DNA of 64,000 nucleotides from Curtobacterium sp. MCLR17_036 (GTDB lineage: Bacteria > Actinomycetota > Actinomycetes > Actinomycetales > Microbacteriaceae), in NCBI RefSeq assembly GCF_003234445.2, contig NZ_CP126269.1, positions 2,542,001-2,606,000 of the forward strand, written 5' to 3'. This document shows positions 34,087 to 42,875 of the stretch, piece after piece. The translations under genes were made by a program, and so were the position numbers. Under the pieces are notes generated by a model, which worked only from the letters and a program-made list of their open reading frames with translations, did not search any database and had not been told where the DNA came from. The stretch's first letter is position 1; every line of letters starts with the position of its first letter.

Positions 34087-35457
34087 TCAGTTGCTCGGCA
34101 CGTCGACGCGACCGAGCGAGACGTCGATCATCTCGTCGCGCGGCACGACCTTGATCCGCTCGCGACCCTCGGCAGCGCCGAGCGCCTGCTCGTGCGTGTC
34201 GAGGTTGTGCCAGCCGTCGAGGTCGGTGTACTCGACGCCGCGCGAGCGCAGCAGGGCCGGGATCGCCTCGTCGGACGGGTCCTCCGGCGTCCACCAGCTC
34301 GCCTGGTCCGTGACGATGTGCTGCACGGTCTCCATCGCGTCGGACTTCGTGTGCCCGATGAGGCCGACCGGACCGCGCTTGATCCACCCGGTCGCGTAGA
34401 CGCCGGGGATCTGCTGGTTGTCGTCGTCGAGGACCTGGCCCTCGTGGTTCGGGATGACGCCGTGACGCTCGTCGAACGGCACGTCGGGCAGCGGCGACCC
34501 GAAGTACCCGACGGCGCGGTACGCGGCCTGGATCGGGATCTCGCGGATCTCGCCGGTGCCCTCGACGCCGCCCTCGCCGTTCGGCCGCGTGCGCTCGTAC
34601 CGGATGGCCGTGAGCGCGCCGTCCTCGCCGACGAACTCGACGGGCTTCGCCCAGAAGTGCAGGTGCAGCCGCCGGCTCGCCTGCCCGGTCTCGCGCGTGC
34701 GCCACTGCTCGAGCACGCGGTTGATCACCATGACCTGCTTGTTCGTCGCGATCGCGGTCTTCGACGCCTCGTCGTGGTCGAAGTCCTCGTCGTAGACGAT
34801 CATGTCGACGTCGCGGACCTCGCCGAGTTCGCGGAGCTCGAGCGGCGTGAACTTGACCTGCGCCGGACCCCGACGGCCGAAGACGTGCACGTCGGTGACC
34901 GGGCTCGCCTTGAGGCCCTGGTAGACGTTGTCCGGGATCTCGGTGGGCAGCAGGTCGTCGGCGTGCTTCGCGAGCATGCGGGAGACGTCGAGTGCCACGT
35001 TGCCCACGCCGATCACCGCGACGCTCTCGGCTGTCAGGGGCCAGGTGCGCGGGACGTCGGGGTGGCCGTCGAACCAGCTGACGAAGTCGGCTGCGCCGTA
35101 CGAGCCCTCGAGGTCGACCCCGGGGATGTCGAGGTCGGCGTCCTTGATCGCACCCGTCGAGAACACGACCGCGTTGTAGTGCTTCTTGAGGTCGTCGAGG
35201 GTGATGTCCTCGCCGTACCGGACGTTGCCGAACAGCCGGACGACGCCGCTGTCGAGCACGTCGCGGAGGGCGTTGATGATGCCCTTGATGCGCGGGTGGT
35301 CCGGGGCGACGCCGTACCGGACCAGGCCGTAGGGGGCGGGGAGCTGCTCGAACAGGTCGATCGACACGTCGTGGCCGCGGGCTTCGCGCAGCAGGATGTC
35401 CGCGGCGTAGATGCCGGCGGGGCCGGCGCCGACGATGGCGAGTCGGAGGGTGGGCAC
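34087..35457 (-). CDS. Ferredoxin/flavodoxin-NADP+ reductase (FprA type)
   Basis: 456-residue two-dinucleotide-fold FAD/NADPH enzyme of the adrenodoxin-reductase family. FAD site LRLAIVGAGPAGIYAAD (3-19), LPAPYGLVRYGVAPDHP, NADPH site VAVIGVGNVALDVSRML, FGRRGPAQVKFT, and C-terminal ATGWIKRGPVGLIGHTKSDA. It passes electrons between NADPH and ferredoxins. GTG 35457 has GGAG 7 nt upstream. It lies 79 nt after the polyprenyl synthase gene. Confidence 0.95.
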   Translation of the reverse strand: MPTLRLAIVGAGPAGIYAADILLREARGHDVSIDLFEQLPAPYGLVRYGVAPDHPRIKGIINALRDVLDSGVVRLFGNVRYGEDITLDDLKKHYNAVVFSTGAIKDADLDIPGVDLEGSYGAADFVSWFDGHPDVPRTWPLTAESVAVIGVGNVALDVSRMLAKHADDLLPTEIPDNVYQGLKASPVTDVHVFGRRGPAQVKFTPLELRELGEVRDVDMIVYDEDFDHDEASKTAIATNKQVMVINRVLEQWRTRETGQASRRLHLHFWAKPVEFVGEDGALTAIRYERTRPNGEGGVEGTGEIREIPIQAAYRAVGYFGSPLPDVPFDERHGVIPNHEGQVLDDDNQQIPGVYATGWIKRGPVGLIGHTKSDAMETVQHIVTDQASWWTPEDPSDEAIPALLRSRGVEYTDLDGWHNLDTHEQALGAAEGRERIKVVPRDEMIDVSLGRVDVPSN

Positions 35458-35536
35458 TGTTCGTCTCCAGTTCGTTCGGGTGGGGGTTCCCGGGTGCGTC
35501 CGCTCGGCCACCGTGCGGTGCCGAAGCGGACGGTGT

Positions 35537-36613
35537 TCAGCGGCTGCGGTCGACGACGGACTCGGCGAAGCGGGTCAGCGCCTTCTTCACCGTGCCGTCC
35601 GGCAGCGGTGCGAGTGCGTCGACGGCTTCGTGCGCCCAGGCGACGGCGACCGCGCGCGTCGCCGCGGTGGCCTCGTGCTCGCGGAGCGCGGCGACGGCGG
35701 ACTGGTACGGCTCCGAGCCGACGGCGTCGTCCGGGGCGCCGTTGACGTCGCGGTCGATGCGCTCGACCAGGTCGTGCGCCGACGCGTCCGTGGCGGCGAG
35801 CCGGCGGAGCTGCAGCAGCGGCAGCGTGTCGACGCCGGCACGCAGGTCGTTGCCCGCGATCTTGCCGGTCTTGTCGGTGGCGGGTGCGAGGTCGATGACG
35901 TCGTCGACGAGCTGGAAGGCGACGCCGACCTTCTCGCCGAAGGTGCCGACCGCGTCGAGGTACGAGCGGTCCGCGCCGGAGAACATCACACCGGCGCGCG
36001 CCGCGGTGGCGATGAGCGAACCGGTCTTGTCGCTGAGCACCCGGATGTAGTGCTGCACCGGGTCGTCGTCGGGCTGCGGCCCCGTGGTCTCGTGCAGCTG
36101 GCCCATGCAGAGGCGCTGGAAGGTCTCGGCCTGCATCCGGATGCCCTCGGTGCCGAGGTCGGCCGTGATGAGGCTGGCGCGGGCGAAGAGCAGGTCGCCC
36201 GTCAGGATCGCCACGTTGTTGCCGTAGGTGATCTGTGCGGCGGGCACACCGCGGCGGACGGGTGCTTCGTCCATGACGTCGTCGTGGTAGAGCGACGCGA
36301 GGTGGGTCGTCTCGATGCTGACGGCGGCCTTCACCACGGCGTCGGTCACGCCGTCGCCGAGCTGCGCGATGAGGAGCGTCAGCGTCGGACGGATGCGCTT
36401 GCCGCCGGCCGACAACAGGTAACGGCTGGTGGTGTCGGCCAGGGTGTCGGTGGAGCGCATGGCGTCCTCGAGGCCCTGTTCGACGAGTTCGAGTCCGTCG
36501 TCGACGGCCGCGATGAAGCGGCGGTCGGCGGGCGTGGCGAACAACCGCTCGCCGATGCCCAGCGAGGCGCGCAGGCTCGGTGCACGACGTGCGACCGGGA
36601 CGCTCGGGTTCAA
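35537..36613 (-). CDS. Long-chain polyprenyl diphosphate synthase
   Basis: 358-residue trans-isoprenyl synthase. Both Asp-rich motifs are present: HDDVMDEA (first DDxxD) and LVDDVIDL (second). Also GGKRIRPTLTLL and GDLLFARA. It makes the isoprenoid tail attached by MenA. TTG 36613 is used because GGAG lies 6 nt upstream and the family N-terminus fits. Next to menG, consistent with a menaquinone role (heptaprenyl or longer). Confidence 0.93.
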   Translation of the reverse strand: MNPSVPVARRAPSLRASLGIGERLFATPADRRFIAAVDDGLELVEQGLEDAMRSTDTLADTTSRYLLSAGGKRIRPTLTLLIAQLGDGVTDAVVKAAVSIETTHLASLYHDDVMDEAPVRRGVPAAQITYGNNVAILTGDLLFARASLITADLGTEGIRMQAETFQRLCMGQLHETTGPQPDDDPVQHYIRVLSDKTGSLIATAARAGVMFSGADRSYLDAVGTFGEKVGVAFQLVDDVIDLAPATDKTGKIAGNDLRAGVDTLPLLQLRRLAATDASAHDLVERIDRDVNGAPDDAVGSEPYQSAVAALREHEATAATRAVAVAWAHEAVDALAPLPDGTVKKALTRFAESVVDRSR

Positions 36614-36644
36614 GTGCTGCTCCGTCTTCGGGTGGTCGGACCGG

Positions 36645-37433
36645 TCAGTCGGCGGGGTCGACGCGCGGCTGCTCGCCGGTGGCCTGGTGGTCGCGGCGGG
36701 CCTTCGCGCGTCGCGCTGCCGACTCGCGGACCGTGTCGGCCACGGGCTTGCGCCCACGGTGCAGTGCGACGATGCCGGCGGTGAGGTTGCGGTAGGCGAC
36801 CACCGAGAACCCGACGCCGCGCAGCCACTGGGTCAGCACCTGCTGGTCCGGCCACGCGTCGATGGACTCGGCGAGGTAGCGGTAGGCGGCCGGGTTGCTG
36901 CTCGACAGCCGGGCGATGCCGGGGAGCACCCGCTTGAGGTAGGTGCCGTAGCCGACGCGCAGCAGCGCACGCGGCGGCGTCGAGAACTCGCAGATGACGA
37001 CGCGGCCACCGGGCTTGAGGACCCGGAGCATCTCGGCGAGCGCCTGCTTCGGGTCGTTGACGTTGCGCAGGCCGAACGAGATCGTGACGGCGTCGAAGGT
37101 GTCGTCGTCGAACGGCAGGCGCTCGGCGTCGCCCTCGACGAAGGTGATCTCGGGGTGGCGCTCACGACCGACGGCGATCATGCCGGCCGACAGGTCGAGG
37201 GCGGTGACCTCGGCACCCTTCTTCGCGAAGGCAGCGGCGCTCGTGCCGGTACCGGCCGCGATGTCCAGGACCTTCTCGCCGGGTTGCGGGTCGATCGCCC
37301 GGACCGTCGCGACACGCCACAGCGGAGCGTTGCCCGCCGACAGGATGTCGTTCGTGAGGTCGTACTTGGCCGCGACGTCGTCGAACATCGCCGCCACCTC
37401 GTCCGGCCGCTTGTTCAGGTCCGCTCTGCTCAC
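36645..37433 (-). CDS. menG: Demethylmenaquinone methyltransferase
   Basis: 262-residue UbiE/MenG C-methyltransferase: [18 protein letters not shown] motif [53 protein letters not shown]. It performs the last step of menaquinone synthesis. The C-terminal 30 residues are an extra basic tail. GTG 37433 lies 7 nt after -10 TAGGAT (37441-37446), leaderless. First gene of a run with the polyprenyl synthase, reductase and acyltransferase-like genes. Confidence 0.95.
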   Translation of the reverse strand: MSRADLNKRPDEVAAMFDDVAAKYDLTNDILSAGNAPLWRVATVRAIDPQPGEKVLDIAAGTGTSAAAFAKKGAEVTALDLSAGMIAVGRERHPEITFVEGDAERLPFDDDTFDAVTISFGLRNVNDPKQALAEMLRVLKPGGRVVICEFSTPPRALLRVGYGTYLKRVLPGIARLSSSNPAAYRYLAESIDAWPDQQVLTQWLRGVGFSVVAYRNLTAGIVALHRGRKPVADTVRESAARRAKARRDHQATGEQPRVDPAD

Positions 37434-37524
37434 ACCACCGATCCTAGAGGTCCCGGCCGGACGTTCACCGGACTCGCAGCGACCCGGGCGGTGCGCGCGG
37501 GACGCCGGGCGTCCGCGGAGCCGT

Positions 37525-37671
37525 GACACCGACCGCGCACAGCCCCGTCACCGGCGGCACACCGCCCCGTCACTGACCGCACACCGCGCAGTCACCGACC
37601 GCGCTCGGGCCGGTCGCCGACCGCGCACCGGCCCGTCACCGACCACGCACGGGCCTGTCGCCGTCCGCGCG
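37525..37671 (+). repeat. Array of seven 22-bp direct repeats upstream of menF
   Basis: Units start at 37525, 37547, 37569, 37591, 37613, 37635 and 37657 with a strict 22-bp period and no spacers. Consensus is about GTCACCGACCGCGCACNGGC; the seventh copy runs into the menF -10. The remainder of 37434-37684 is the menG promoter. No open frame is supported here. Confidence 0.88.
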
Positions 37672-37684
37672 TAGCATCGGACCC
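37672..37684 (+). promoter_or_regulatory. Leaderless menF promoter
   Basis: -10 TAGCAT (37672-37677) followed by 7 nt and the GTG start of menF. The seventh 22-bp repeat occupies the -35 region. Confidence 0.65.
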
Positions 37685-38944
37685 GTGACCCGAACCACCA
37701 CGGCGGCACCCCCGCTGACGGTCTCGACCCGGATCCTCGACGACCCGGGCGCCGTCCTCCGACACACCCTCCGCGACCGTCCGCTCGCCTTCGTCCGGAA
37801 CGGCGATGGCATCGTCGGCATCGGCGAGGCGCTCCGGTTCACCTTCACCGGCCCGGACCGGATGCGCGACGCGGCGGCCGCCTGGCGCGCCGTCGTCGCG
37901 TCCGCGACCGTGGACGACCCGGTGCAGCTGCGCGGCTCGGGCCTGGTGGCGTTCGGGTCGTTCGCCTTCGCCGACGACTCCGCAGAGGAGAGCGTGCTCA
38001 TCGTGCCGCGCGTCGTCATCGGCCGTCGCCGGGGCAAGGCCTGGCTCACCGCGATCGACACGACCGCCGGCGCCGAACCGCTCGCGTTCTCACGCACCTC
38101 GGTGCCCGTCCCCCTCGTCGGACCGCACGTGTCCGTCGCGCTGCGGGCCGGACACACCGACGAGGCCGCGTACGCCGCCGCCGTCGACGAGGCCGTCCAC
38201 CGGATCGTCGCCGGCGAGGCGCAGAAGGTCGTGCTCGCCCGCGACCTGGTCGGCACCCTGCCCGACGGCGCCGACCGGCGTGCGGTGCTCCTCGACCTCG
38301 CGGCGTCCTACCCGCAGTGCGTCGTGTTCGCCGTCGACGGGCTCGTCGGGGCGACGCCGGAGACCCTCGCGCGGACGGACGGCACCCGACTCACGGCCCG
38401 CGTGCTCGCCGGCAGCGCGGCGCGCGGCGACGACGAGGTCTCCGACCGCGCCGCGGCCGAGGCCCTCGCGTCGAGCGCGAAGGACGTCGAGGAGCACGCC
38501 TTCGCGATCGACAGCCTGCTCGCCGCGCTCCGGCCGCTCGCGACCGACCTGCGGGCCGACGCCGAGCCGTTCCGGTTGCAGCTGCCGAACCTGTGGCACC
38601 TGGCGACCGACGTGCAGGCGACGCTGCCGCCGGACACGACCTCGCTCGACGTCGCGGACGCCCTGCACCCGACGGCCGCGGTCGCCGGCACGCCGACCGA
38701 CGTCGCCGTGCGCCTGGTCGCCGAGCTCGAGGGCGTCGACCGCGGGCGGTACGCCGGGCCGGTCGGCTGGATGAGCGCGACCGGTGACGGCGAGTGGATG
38801 CTCGCCCTGCGGAGCGCCCGCATCGACGACGACGGCACGGTGCGCGCGTGGGCCGGCGCCGGGATCGTCGCCGGGTCCGACCCGGCTCGCGAGGTCGCCG
38901 AGACCGCCCTGAAGTTCCGTCCGATCGCCGACGCCCTGGCCTGA
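37685..38944 (+). CDS. menF: Isochorismate synthase
   Basis: 419-residue chorismate-binding enzyme. The C-terminal half has the conserved Mg/chorismate signatures: AQKVVLARDL, VGATPETLAR, TARVLAGSAARG, NLWHLATDVQA, LHPTAAVAGTP, and YAGPVGWMSATGDGEWMLALRSA. It converts chorismate to isochorismate, the first step to menaquinone. An entC-type siderophore role is possible in principle, but the menD/menA/menE/menB/menC neighbours argue for menaquinone. Leaderless GTG start. Confidence 0.93.
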   Translation: MTRTTTAAPPLTVSTRILDDPGAVLRHTLRDRPLAFVRNGDGIVGIGEALRFTFTGPDRMRDAAAAWRAVVASATVDDPVQLRGSGLVAFGSFAFADDSAEESVLIVPRVVIGRRRGKAWLTAIDTTAGAEPLAFSRTSVPVPLVGPHVSVALRAGHTDEAAYAAAVDEAVHRIVAGEAQKVVLARDLVGTLPDGADRRAVLLDLAASYPQCVVFAVDGLVGATPETLARTDGTRLTARVLAGSAARGDDEVSDRAAAEALASSAKDVEEHAFAIDSLLAALRPLATDLRADAEPFRLQLPNLWHLATDVQATLPPDTTSLDVADALHPTAAVAGTPTDVAVRLVAELEGVDRGRYAGPVGWMSATGDGEWMLALRSARIDDDGTVRAWAGAGIVAGSDPAREVAETALKFRPIADALA

Positions 38945-39254
38945 CGACGGCCGGGAGGCGCGGCGCACGCCCGTCACGTCGGCCGCGGCCCGACGCGGTG
39001 TGGGCCGGGCGAGACGCGGTGCGCGTCGAGCGAGACGCCACGGCCGGCGTGGACCGCCGGTCGGGCACCGGCTCCGTGCGGTCCGCGCCCCCGCGCGGTC
39101 GTCGCGCCCCGACTCACCGGGGCGCGACGGCCGCACCGGGGCGCGAAGTGACCGTGCAGCGATTCGCTGCGGCCCGCACGGACATGTCGAGCGTGGAACG
39201 CACTGCGGCGGGACGGCCGCACCAGGGGGCGCTGACGGTGCGACGCTCCCCCGG
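38945..39254. terminator. menF-menD convergent spacer with terminator
   Basis: This 310-nt gap has no supported gene. It holds an 11-bp perfect hairpin (39101-39128, GTCGCGCCCCG arm, 6-nt loop) suitable as a bidirectional terminator; the rest is GC-rich and unremarkable. Confidence 0.6.
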
Positions 39255-41201
39255 TCAGTCGACCAGCGGGACCTCGATCACCACGCGTTCGGCGGGGTCG
39301 GTGAGCACGCGCTCCAGGTCGCCCCAGGTCGCTGCCCGGCGGTACTCCCACCCGAGTCCGGTGACGACCCGTTCGACGTCGACGTGCTGCGGCGTCGACA
39401 TCATCCGTCGCATGTCGGCGTCCGGCGTGGTCTTCGCGACCTCGAGCCCGCGGAAGATCGCCCCACCGTGGTCGTTGCCGACGACGACCTGCACCCGGTG
39501 CGTCGGTTCCTCGGTGCCGGTGACGAACGCGCCGAGGTCGTGCAGCAGCGTCAGGTCGCCGAGCAGCACGCGCGTGGTGCCGACCGACGCCGAGGACCGC
39601 TCGAGCGCCGCCGCGATGCCGAGCGCGGTCGACACGGTCCCGTCGATGCCGGCGAGGCCGCGGTTCGCGTGCACCCGGATCTTCTTGCCGAGCACACGGG
39701 CGTCGGCCTCGCGGATGAGCTGCGAGGCGCCGAGGACGAGCCGGTCGTGCGGCCACGTCACCCCCCAGACTGCCTCGGCGAGCATCACCCGGTCGACCGG
39801 TCGGCGACGGAGTGCGACCTCGTCACGGAGGAACTTGTTCCTCTCGGCGCGGTCGGCCGAGCGCTTCGCGTCGAGGTCCGGGCCGGCGTCGCCGTCGCCG
39901 AGCACCTGTCGGCTCGCGCCGACCCACCGGCCGACCCACGCACGGTGCTCCGGCCGGGTGCGGCCCGTCACGCGGACGTCGGACACGAAGGTGGTCGCGG
40001 CGTCCGGACTGGGCCCACGCCGCGGGTCCCCGGGCGACGCGTCAGCGGCGTCCGGGCCGTGCCGGTGGGGAGAGGCACGGGCCGGGTCGAACGGGTCGGC
40101 CGTGTGTCCGCGGACCACGATCGTCTCCACGTCGTCGCGCTGCAGGAGCGCCGGGACCTCGCGGCTGAGCGTCGGGTGCCCGAGCACCACGGCGCGGCGC
40201 ACCGCGCCGCCGAACGCCGCATCGCGCAACAGTTCGCGGTAGGTGACGACGAGGTTCCGGCCGAAGCGCGCACCGCTGGACACCTCGGCGAGCAGCGGCG
40301 CACCGAGCTCCCACGCGATGCGCTCGGCGTCCTCGCCGGCGTCGTGCCCGGCGATCACCACGGTGCCCGGCTCGTCATCGGGCGTGAGGTCCGCGACCGG
40401 CAGGCCGGTGTGCGCGCGTCGGGTGGCGTAGGCCAGGTCCACCTCGTCGTCGGGGACACCGTCGACGCCCTCGTCCGGGAGCCCGGCCGAGAGCGGTTCG
40501 CGGAAGGCCACGTTGAGCTGCGCCGGACCCGGCTGTCCGGTGTGTCCGGCGGCGGCCGCCACGGCCTGACGCGCGAGGGTGCGCAGCGCGGTGCGCACGG
40601 ACTCGTCGACACCGTGGGTCGACGGGGCCTCGACGTCGCGGACGAACGGCACAGCCGGCCCGAACATCCCCGGCTGGACGGTGGTCTGGTTGCTGCCGAT
40701 CCCCCGCAGCTCGTCGGGCCGGTCGGCACTGAGCACGATCATCGGGACGCCGGAGTGGTGCGCCTCGAGCACGGCGGGGTGCAGGTTCGCGACGGCGGTG
40801 CCAGACGTCGTGACGACCGCGGCCGGCCGGTTGCTCTCGACCGCGAGGCCGAGGGCGAAGAACCCCGCGGTGCGCTCGTCGAGGCGCACGTGCACGGAGA
40901 TGCCGCCGGCACGCTCGAGGGCGACGGCGGCCAGCGCGAGTGCCTGGGACCGCGAACCCGGACTGACGACGACGTCGGTCACGCCGGCGCGGGCGAGTTC
41001 CTGCAGCAGCGCCAGGGCGGCGTCGGTCGCCGGGCTGCCCGACGCGACCGGGCCGTCAGCGATCGGCGCGGCCGTCGTCGTCCCGGTCGTGGAACTGGTC
41101 TTCGAGGTCTCGGAGGGTGGCGTCGTCCTGGTCCTTGTCCGTGAGGGTGGAACCCGGCGCGGGCGTGCCGCCGAGGAAGTCCGGGTCGTCTTCCGGTCCA
41201 C
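39255..41201 (-). CDS. menD: SEPHCHC synthase (2-oxoglutarate-isochorismate adduct synthase)
   Basis: ThDP enzyme adding 2-oxoglutarate to isochorismate. Seen: SPGSRSQALALAAV, RLDERTAGFFALGLA (catalytic Glu region), SGTAVANLHPAVLEAHHSGVPMIVLSADRP, and the C-terminal ThDP motif LLGDLTLLHDLGAF...VVGNDHGGAIF. The conserved part starts near nt 41045 but no ATG, GTG or TTG lies close by in frame. The only canonical start is GTG 41201, adding about 46 Thr/Ser/Arg-rich residues that overlap the upstream gene. The true start may be non-canonical (an ATC overlaps the upstream stop region), so the 5' coordinate is uncertain. Confidence 0.9.
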   Translation of the reverse strand: MDRKTTRTSSAARPRRVPPSRTRTRTTPPSETSKTSSTTGTTTAAPIADGPVASGSPATDAALALLQELARAGVTDVVVSPGSRSQALALAAVALERAGGISVHVRLDERTAGFFALGLAVESNRPAAVVTTSGTAVANLHPAVLEAHHSGVPMIVLSADRPDELRGIGSNQTTVQPGMFGPAVPFVRDVEAPSTHGVDESVRTALRTLARQAVAAAAGHTGQPGPAQLNVAFREPLSAGLPDEGVDGVPDDEVDLAYATRRAHTGLPVADLTPDDEPGTVVIAGHDAGEDAERIAWELGAPLLAEVSSGARFGRNLVVTYRELLRDAAFGGAVRRAVVLGHPTLSREVPALLQRDDVETIVVRGHTADPFDPARASPHRHGPDAADASPGDPRRGPSPDAATTFVSDVRVTGRTRPEHRAWVGRWVGASRQVLGDGDAGPDLDAKRSADRAERNKFLRDEVALRRRPVDRVMLAEAVWGVTWPHDRLVLGASQLIREADARVLGKKIRVHANRGLAGIDGTVSTALGIAAALERSSASVGTTRVLLGDLTLLHDLGAFVTGTEEPTHRVQVVVGNDHGGAIFRGLEVAKTTPDADMRRMMSTPQHVDVERVVTGLGWEYRRAATWGDLERVLTDPAERVVIEVPLVD

Positions 41202-41415
41202 GGTACCGGCGTCCGGTGCCGGGTTCGGTCGCTGGTGCGCGGCCGAGCAGGAACCAGAGCAGCCCGCCGAGCACGGGGAGGACGATCACGAGGAGGATCC
41301 AGATGCCGCGCCGCAGGGAGCGGATGCGCTCACGGGGCATGGTGGCGCAGTCGATGGCTGCGTACACCGTGAACGCGACGGCTGCCACGGCGACGATCAA
41401 CCACAGTCGGACCAT
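41056..41415 (-). CDS. PLDc_N-domain small membrane protein
   Basis: 119 residues. One helix (LWLIVAVAAVAFTVYAAIDCA), then the PLD-nuclease N-terminal signature (RRGIWILLVIVLPVLGGLLWFLLGR), then an acidic, disordered tail. It has no catalytic HKD motif. ATG 41415 is 7 nt after -10 TAGACT (41423-41428), leaderless. It lies directly upstream of menD, whose extended frame overlaps it. Function unknown. Confidence 0.85.
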   Translation of the reverse strand: MVRLWLIVAVAAVAFTVYAAIDCATMPRERIRSLRRGIWILLVIVLPVLGGLLWFLLGRAPATEPGTGRRYRGPEDDPDFLGGTPAPGSTLTDKDQDDATLRDLEDQFHDRDDDGRADR

Positions 41416-41479
41416 GCCGTGGAGTCTAGGAGCCGACCCTGTGATCGTCCTGCCCGCCGACCGTCCGTAGACTTGCCGC

Positions 41480-41809
41480 GTGAAAGCGTGGCTCCTGTAC
41501 ACCCTCGCCCGGCTCGGCATCTTCGCGGCAGCCCTGGTGCTGCTCCTCGTGCTGACCCCGATGAAGTGGTACTGGGCGACGATCGTCGCCGCGCTCGTCG
41601 GGCTGCTCGTCTCCTACATCGCGCTGGCGCGGCTCCGCACGCAGGTCGCGACGAGCCTGGCGAACCGCCGCACCGCGCCGGCCGCCGACGCGGACTCCGA
41701 CTTCGAGGACGGCGTCGTCGACGCCTCGGACCAGCGGTACGCGACCGAGGTGCGTCCGGTGTCCGACGCCGACCGCCACGCGGCCCGGAAGGACGACGGC
41801 GCCCGCTGA
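41480..41809 (+). CDS. DUF4229 membrane protein
   Basis: 109 residues: two N-terminal helices (about 4-50) and a charged cytoplasmic tail (DSDFEDGVVDASDQRYATEV). Matches the actinobacterial DUF4229 pattern of small proteins found near menA/menD. GTG 41480 is 6 nt after TAGACT (41468-41473), leaderless. It sits between divergent and convergent men genes; function unknown. Confidence 0.82.
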   Translation: MKAWLLYTLARLGIFAAALVLLLVLTPMKWYWATIVAALVGLLVSYIALARLRTQVATSLANRRTAPAADADSDFEDGVVDASDQRYATEVRPVSDADRHAARKDDGAR

Positions 41810-41836
41810 CCCGTCAGTGGCGGCCGGCCGCTCCGG

Positions 41837-42832
41837 TCAGGGCTGGACGGCCAGGGTGATGCCGAGCACGACACCGAAGACGAGCGACGCGAACGAAGAC
41901 AGCTGCAGCGCCGTGATGAGTTCCCGGGGCTTGCGCGAGGTCACCCCGATCACGAGTGCCGGCAGGGCCAGCAGCAGCGAGAAGTACGTGAACCCGCTGC
42001 GGAAGTAGAGCAGGACGAACCAGAGCAGCACCACGTACGGCAGCATCAGGAACAGGCCGTAGAGCACGCAGGCGACCGGTCGGCCGACCACGACCGCGAG
42101 CGTGCGCTTGCCGGCCGCGGTGTCCTCGTCGATGTCGCGGATGTTGTTCACCATGAGCACGGCGCAGGCGAAGAACCCGGCGGCGATCGCGGCCGCCCAC
42201 CCGCTGACCGTCACCTGCTCGATGAGGACGAACTGCGTGCCGAGGACGGCGACGAGTCCGAAGAAGACGAACACGAAGACCTCGCCGAGGGCGTTGTACC
42301 CGTACGGCTTCTTGCCGCCGGTGTAGAACCACGCCGCGACGATGGCGGCGGCACCGACGAGCAGCAGCCACCACAGCTGGGTGAGGACGACGATGACCAG
42401 CCCGGCGACGGCCGCGAGTCCGAAGAAGGTCAGGGCGACGGTGAGGACCGTCCGCGGCTTCGCCATGCCGGCACCGGTCAGGCGTGCCGGTCCGACGCGG
42501 AACTCGTCGGTGCCCCGGACGCCGTCCGAGTAGTCGTTGCTGTAGTTCACGCCGACCTGCAGGAACAGTGCGACCGCCAGGGCGAGCAGGGCGATGGTGA
42601 GGTGCCCGTCCTGCCCGATCCACGAGCCGAAGTCGCCGGGGGTCGTGCTGTCGACGAACGCGACCGCGGTGCCGAGCACCACCGGCACCACGCCGAGCGT
42701 CAGCGTGCGGAGACGGGCGCCGCCGATCCAGTCGCGGGCCGTCGCACCGCGCTTCGCGCGCTGGGGGGCAGCGGCCTTCGCCGGGTTGCCGGACCGGCCC
42801 TTCTTCTGGGTCGCGTTCTTCGTTCGTGCCAC
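41837..42832 (-). CDS. menA: 1,4-dihydroxy-2-naphthoate polyprenyltransferase
   Basis: 331-residue UbiA-family membrane enzyme with about nine helices. The first prenyl-diphosphate-binding motif is NYSNDYSDGVRGTD, the second is NNIRDIDEDTAAGKRTLAV. It joins DHNA to the polyprenyl tail. GTG 42832 is preferred since TAGGAT (42841-42846) is 8 nt upstream; the ATG at 42838 would be only 2 nt from the -10. A basic N-terminal tail of about 30 residues precedes the first helix. Confidence 0.95.
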   Translation of the reverse strand: MARTKNATQKKGRSGNPAKAAAPQRAKRGATARDWIGGARLRTLTLGVVPVVLGTAVAFVDSTTPGDFGSWIGQDGHLTIALLALAVALFLQVGVNYSNDYSDGVRGTDEFRVGPARLTGAGMAKPRTVLTVALTFFGLAAVAGLVIVVLTQLWWLLLVGAAAIVAAWFYTGGKKPYGYNALGEVFVFVFFGLVAVLGTQFVLIEQVTVSGWAAAIAAGFFACAVLMVNNIRDIDEDTAAGKRTLAVVVGRPVACVLYGLFLMLPYVVLLWFVLLYFRSGFTYFSLLLALPALVIGVTSRKPRELITALQLSSFASLVFGVVLGITLAVQP

Positions 42833-42875
42833 GACCATCGATCCTATCCGCGACCCGGCAGCGCCGGGGCCGCCG

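Noticed and set aside
37525..37671. CRISPR-like array upstream of menF
   Set aside because: The 22-bp units are directly adjacent with no unique spacers, and no cas genes are present.
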